From NCBI GenBank assembly GCA_018065885.1, contig JAGHSL010000231.1:1-8477 (forward strand): 8,477 nucleotides of DNA, read 5' to 3'. A program made the position numbers and the translations under genes. The notes under the pieces are model-generated. The model worked only from the letters and a program-made list of their open reading frames with translations, searched no databases and was not told where the DNA came from. Below, piece by piece: positions 5,006 to 8,477 of the stretch (its first letter is position 1; every line of letters starts with the position of its first letter). The DNA is from Candidatus Limimorpha equi. Lineage in GTDB: Bacteria > Bacteroidota > Bacteroidia > Bacteroidales > F082.

Positions 5006-6427
5006 ATGAAACTCAAGCAAGCCACCCTGATATCAGCCGCCACGCTTTCGGCATTAACCGCTTGTAACACAGACAAAAGCGAGCAGCAAACCACCGAAAA
5101 ACCCAACATCGTTTTCATTTTGGCCGATGACTTGGGCTATGGCGATTTCGGCTGTTTCGGACAGGAAATCATCAAGACACCCAACATCGATGCCTTGGCC
5201 AAGGAAGGCATGATTTGCACGCAAAGCTACTCCGGCACCACCGTCAGCGCTCCTTCGCGCGCTTGCCTCTTGACCGGTCTCAACAGCGGCCACGCCCCGA
5301 TTCGCGGCAACTTTGAAATCTATCCCGAAGGCCAAATGGCGCTGCCCGAAAATACCAACACGATTTTCCGTCTTTTCAAGGAAAACGGCTATGCAACAGG
5401 CGTCTTCGGCAAATGGGGCTTGGGCGCACCCAAATCGGAAGGCGCTCCTGAAAACCAATTTGTAGATGAGTTTTTCGGTTACAACTGCCAGCGGCTTTCG
5501 CACAGCTATTATCCCGATTATCTCTACCATGATTCAGCACGCATTGAACTGAAAGCCAACACAAAAGCAAATAACGGAACTTACGCACCCGATACCATTC
5601 AGCAACTCACACTGCAATTCATTGATAATCACAAGGACGAGCCTTTCTTCCTTTTCGTGCCTTGCATTTTGCCCCACGCCGAACTGATTGCGCCTAACGA
5701 CAGTCTGCTTCAGCAATACGAAGGCAAATTCAAGGAAACGCCCTACCAAGGTTGCGATTATGGCTGCAAATCGTTCCGCATTGGCGGCTACGGCTCTCAA
5801 AACGAGCCACTTGCCGCTTACGCTGCCATGGTGTCGCGATATGACTTTTATGTCGGTCAAATCGTAGAAAAACTGAAAGAAACAGACTTGATTGACAACA
5901 CTTTAATCATCGTCACCTCCGACAACGGCCCACATTGGGAAGGCGGCAACAATCCCGATTTCTTCAACAGCAACGGCATTTACCGCGGCTACAAACGCGA
6001 CCTTTACGAAGGCGGCATCCGCATCCCTACCGTGATGGCTTGGAAAGGCAAAATCAGTCCTGACACGCAAAGTGATTTCATGTTTGCCTTTTGGGATTAT
6101 CTGCCCACTTTTGCCGAACTCATAGGTGCGGAAAAACCTGAATGTGACGGCATTAGCATCAAACCTCTATTGCTCGGGAAATCTCAATCGGAACATGATC
6201 ACCTCTATTTTGAATTTCAGGAAAACGGCGGTGCGCAATGCGTGAGAAAGGGCAATTGGAAGCTCATCAAACTCAATGTGAGTAGCAAACCTATTTTTGA
6301 ACTTTACAACATCAAGGACGACCCGACAGAAAGCAACAATTTGATTGGCAGCAATAAAGAAACATTTGAAGAATTAAAACACATTCTTGAAAACGAAAGA
6401 ACCGACGACCCGAATTGGCGATTCTAA
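5006..6427 (+). CDS. Lipoprotein sulfatase, serine-type, S1 family
   Basis: A 473-residue sulfatase that would hydrolyse a sulfate ester in the periplasm or at the outer membrane. Residues 1-20 are a lipoprotein signal with lipobox LTAC (C20). The family start is KPNIVFILADDLGYGD (32-47), with metal ligands D41 and D42. The formylglycine site is S81-A82-P83-S84-R85 followed by ACLLTG; a serine here implies activation by an anaerobic sulfatase-maturating radical SAM enzyme, not encoded in this window. Other active-site segments are K136, H224, D306-N307 (TSDNGPH) and K330. The usual GKWHLG reads GKWGLG (135-140), losing a histidine often involved in catalysis; my recollection is that a clade of Bacteroidales sulfatases shares this. 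C-terminal FELYNIKDDPTE (431-442) is typical of the family. The substrate is unknown; the downstream amino-sugar gene suggests a sulfated hexosamine. Confidence 0.92.
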   Translation: MKLKQATLISAATLSALTACNTDKSEQQTTEKPNIVFILADDLGYGDFGCFGQEIIKTPNIDALAKEGMICTQSYSGTTVSAPSRACLLTGLNSGHAPIRGNFEIYPEGQMALPENTNTIFRLFKENGYATGVFGKWGLGAPKSEGAPENQFVDEFFGYNCQRLSHSYYPDYLYHDSARIELKANTKANNGTYAPDTIQQLTLQFIDNHKDEPFFLFVPCILPHAELIAPNDSLLQQYEGKFKETPYQGCDYGCKSFRIGGYGSQNEPLAAYAAMVSRYDFYVGQIVEKLKETDLIDNTLIIVTSDNGPHWEGGNNPDFFNSNGIYRGYKRDLYEGGIRIPTVMAWKGKISPDTQSDFMFAFWDYLPTFAELIGAEKPECDGISIKPLLLGKSQSEHDHLYFEFQENGGAQCVRKGNWKLIKLNVSSKPIFELYNIKDDPTESNNLIGSNKETFEELKHILENERTDDPNWRF

Positions 6428-6441
6428 TTATAAGTAGATGA

Positions 6442-6594
6442 GCAAATTCAGTTTACATATTGAAAAACAAGGTCGCGAGGTCACGAGATTTCGGGAACAC
6501 GAGACTACGAGGTCTCTGGGAACACTTAACATCCCTCAACCTCGAAATCCCGAAACCTCGCAGCCTCGAAATCCAAATAGAAGTTTAATTTTAA
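6442..6594. repeat. Palindromic octamer-phased intergenic element, copy 2
   Basis: A second copy of the 185-313 element, inverted relative to it. The left flank AGTTTACATATTGAAAA (6450-6466) and right flank AGTTTAATTTT (6582-6592) are exact reverse complements of copy 1 flanks. The core 6472-6575 is exactly thirteen octamers with no slip in phase: five ending CGAG or CGGG, two or three degenerate units near the apex (6512-6527), then units ending CTC or CCC. Read in the same orientation, the five leading words of both copies fall in the same class order (CGAGG, CGAG, CGGG, CGAGA, CGAGG), and one trailing word, CCTCGCAG, is identical. It begins 14 bases after the sulfatase stop and ends 21 bases before the next start, so it may form a 3'-end or intercistronic hairpin. 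Confidence 0.85.
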
Positions 6595-6615
6595 ACAATT
6601 AATAACACATTGAAA

Positions 6616-8477
6616 ATGAACAGTTATTCCAAAGTAGAACAAAGTTTCCTGAAAATCTCAGGCATTGATAAAATCAGCACGACGACACCTTATATCATTG
6701 CACCCGACCTGCCGAAACTCAGCCTGATGATAGCCTTGCGCTTCATCGAATGGGTGTCGGAAAACCTTGATGGCGTCATCAGTCTGCCAGCCGACAAACA
6801 TGCCAGCCTTTTCATCCGTTTCACCCATCAGATTCTTGACAACTGGGAAAGCGATGAAATTCAACAACTTCTACAAGAACATGGTTTAGGAACCATAGAA
6901 AAACCAAGTCTGAAAGGCTTGCATTTCGTGCAAAGCGATGAGTTTTACCCGATTTCGCCCTTACAGCACAACTCGGCCTACAATTTCGTCATGGAAAACT
7001 ACATCAAAGGCTTCGGCCTCGACATTGAAAAAGCCAGGCTGATTAACTCCGACGAAATCCTGCTTGACGGCGGCAAGACCTACAAGGAAATCTTCCCTGA
7101 TTTCAAAATCGACCTCAATTTGCGCAGCCGAGAAGCCAAGCCCGAAGAGGAAACACTGAAACGATCCATTTTCATGATTGACGACTGGTGTTCGCGTTAC
7201 GAACACAAAATCAGAAAATTAGGCGGCATCGGGTTCTATCTCAGTCCGATTGGTCCAGATGGGCACATTGCGTATAACATTAAAGGTTCCGACCTTTTCA
7301 CCACCACACGCCTCACGCAAACCAACTTTGAAACCCAGGCCGATGCGGCTACAACCCTGGGCGGCATCAACGTGGCGAAGGAACGTTTGGTGATTACAAT
7401 CGGCTTGGAAACAATCACTTACAATCCAAACGCCACCGTCATCATTTTTGCCGCAGGCGAAGCCAATGCCGACATTGTGAAAGCCAGCCTCGAAAGCAAA
7501 ATGACCGCCGTCTACCCGGCCACGGCTTTGCAACGCCTCGAAAACGGACGTTTCTACCTCACCGAAGGCAGTGCCTGCAAACTTGAAGACTCGGTGGAAC
7601 GCTACTATCTGTCAACGCCTTGGAATTCCGAGAAGACCGAACGCGCCATTATCGACCTTTGCAACCGCATTGACAAATATGCGCATAATCTCACTTTGGA
7701 AGACCTGCAAAACGACAAATGGTGCAGCCAGATTCCCGATGTAAGTCTACAAACCGTTCAGGATGTCATTGATTCCGTGAAGAATAAGCTCCAGCGCGGC
7801 AAGGTCATCGATTACGGACAAAACATCTATCACACAGGACCACATCACGACGACATCATGTTGGGCATCATGCCTTACGCCAACCGTCAGTTGCAGCCTA
7901 TCAGCAACAATGTGCATTTTGCCGTGGCCACATCAGGTTTCAATTCCGTAACCAACAACTTTGTAATCAAAACATTACAATCCTGTCTGGAGATGATTGA
8001 GAGCGGTCGCATCCAAATGTTCAAGTATCCAGATTTCTTCAGCGAAGGCTACAAGCACAAACGCTACAAGGACGTTTACCATTTCTTAGACAACTGCGCC
8101 CAGAAAAACGAAACGGAAAAGACAAGAGGCTTGTGCCACCGCGTCATCCGCGATGCCATTGAAATCTGGAAGCTGAAAAGCGTCGAAGAAGTGATTGTCT
8201 GCTTCGAAAACACCATTAAGGAATTGCAAAACTGCTACGACGGCGGCAAAAATTCGCCCGAAGTGCAAATGCTGAAAGGCCGTCTGCGCGAATTTGAGGA
8301 AGAACTGGTGTGGAACTATGCCGGCGTGGAAATCAACAACATACACCATTGGCGGCTCAGTTTCTACCAAGGCAACAAAGAGCCTGACAATCAAGACGAT
8401 GTCAATGTGATTTTGGAACAATTCCGTCAACACAAGCCTACCATCATCAGTCTGGCATTCGACCCTGAAGGCAGCGG
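6616..8477 (+). CDS. NagB-like / PIG-L two-domain protein (3' end outside window)
   Basis: 620 complete codons are present; the frame is open at the right edge. The N-terminal part (about 30-335) has the glucosamine-6-phosphate deaminase/isomerase (NagB) fold: SDEF (107-110) at the place of the NagB catalytic DEY, the phosphate-sugar loop PDGHIAYN (214-221), then TTTRLTQTNF and RLVITIGLETI, as in NagB. The third member of the Asp-His-Glu triad is isoleucine (I222), so deaminase activity may be altered. From about 400 a PIG-L/LmbE deacetylase domain begins, with HTGPHHDDIMLG (406-417). The metal-binding H-x-D-D core is recognisable, but the usual HPDDE reads HHDDI. Known PIG-L enzymes remove N-acetyl groups from GlcNAc-containing molecules. 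Similar two-domain proteins of about 660 residues are common in Bacteroidales and are often annotated glucosamine-6-phosphate deaminase. The start follows an A-rich leader; no separate promoter is evident, so read-through from the sulfatase is possible. Confidence 0.88.
   Translation, partial: MNSYSKVEQSFLKISGIDKISTTTPYIIAPDLPKLSLMIALRFIEWVSENLDGVISLPADKHASLFIRFTHQILDNWESDEIQQLLQEHGLGTIEKPSLKGLHFVQSDEFYPISPLQHNSAYNFVMENYIKGFGLDIEKARLINSDEILLDGGKTYKEIFPDFKIDLNLRSREAKPEEETLKRSIFMIDDWCSRYEHKIRKLGGIGFYLSPIGPDGHIAYNIKGSDLFTTTRLTQTNFETQADAATTLGGINVAKERLVITIGLETITYNPNATVIIFAAGEANADIVKASLESKMTAVYPATALQRLENGRFYLTEGSACKLEDSVERYYLSTPWNSEKTERAIIDLCNRIDKYAHNLTLEDLQNDKWCSQIPDVSLQTVQDVIDSVKNKLQRGKVIDYGQNIYHTGPHHDDIMLGIMPYANRQLQPISNNVHFAVATSGFNSVTNNFVIKTLQSCLEMIESGRIQMFKYPDFFSEGYKHKRYKDVYHFLDNCAQKNETEKTRGLCHRVIRDAIEIWKLKSVEEVIVCFENTIKELQNCYDGGKNSPEVQMLKGRLREFEEELVWNYAGVEINNIHHWRLSFYQGNKEPDNQDDVNVILEQFRQHKPTIISLAFDPEGS

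Noticed and set aside
4817..5020. N-terminal extension of the XRE gene up to 5020
   Set aside because: The added 68 residues are low-complexity Phe/Lys-rich sequence read from AT-rich promoter DNA; the promoter and palindrome at 4835-4866 fit the shorter form.
5054..5860. Long minus-strand frames inside the sulfatase gene
   Set aside because: They are antisense shadows of a clearly recognised sulfatase with no start signals or domains of their own. The same applies to the minus frames inside 6616-8477.

Overview
The window looks like chromosome of a member of the Bacteroidota, most likely Bacteroidales; I cannot place the genus. Evidence: four sites matching the Bacteroidota -7 promoter element TAnnTTTG (two at the rimM/ncRNA divergence, two at the antitoxin/sulfatase divergence), A/T-rich gene leaders mostly without a Shine-Dalgarno sequence, short lipoprotein signals, a serine-type sulfatase, and a long NagB-like/PIG-L two-domain protein of a kind common in gut Bacteroidales.

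Layout. 1-176 is the 3' end of a + strand gene, perhaps an outer-membrane beta-barrel. 185-313 is an intergenic palindromic element built from octamers. 351-2310 is a minus-strand cluster, read right to left: rimM (16S rRNA/30S maturation), a TrmN6-type tRNA adenine methyltransferase overlapping it by 4 bp, and a secreted repeat protein of unknown function. Divergent from rimM is a + promoter followed by about 275 bp that folds into a long rod; I read this as a structured, possibly 6S-like, small RNA. It runs directly into a small AT-rich lipoprotein gene (2665-3333). A stretch with several inverted repeats and a bidirectional terminator (3334-3632) separates it from a minus-strand two-gene module (3631-4816): an XRE-family regulator with a DUF6922-like tail, overlapping an AbiEii-like nucleotidyltransferase. 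This is a likely toxin-antitoxin or phage-defence pair, with a candidate operator palindrome upstream. Divergent from it is a lipoprotein sulfatase (5006-6427), then a second copy of the octamer element (6442-6594) in opposite orientation, then a NagB-like/PIG-L gene (6616 to beyond the right edge).

How the genes may work together. rimM and trmN6 form a translation/RNA-modification operon. The sulfatase and the NagB/PIG-L protein suggest handling of sulfated amino sugars such as N-acetylglucosamine sulfates of mucin or glycosaminoglycans, but that is inference from adjacency. The most unusual feature is the pair of dispersed elements at 185-313 and 6442-6594: conserved AT-rich ends surround a core in which CGAG/CGGG words recur every 8 bases and switch to the complementary CTCG/CCCG words at the midpoint. 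The two copies share ends and word order but differ in the letters between words.
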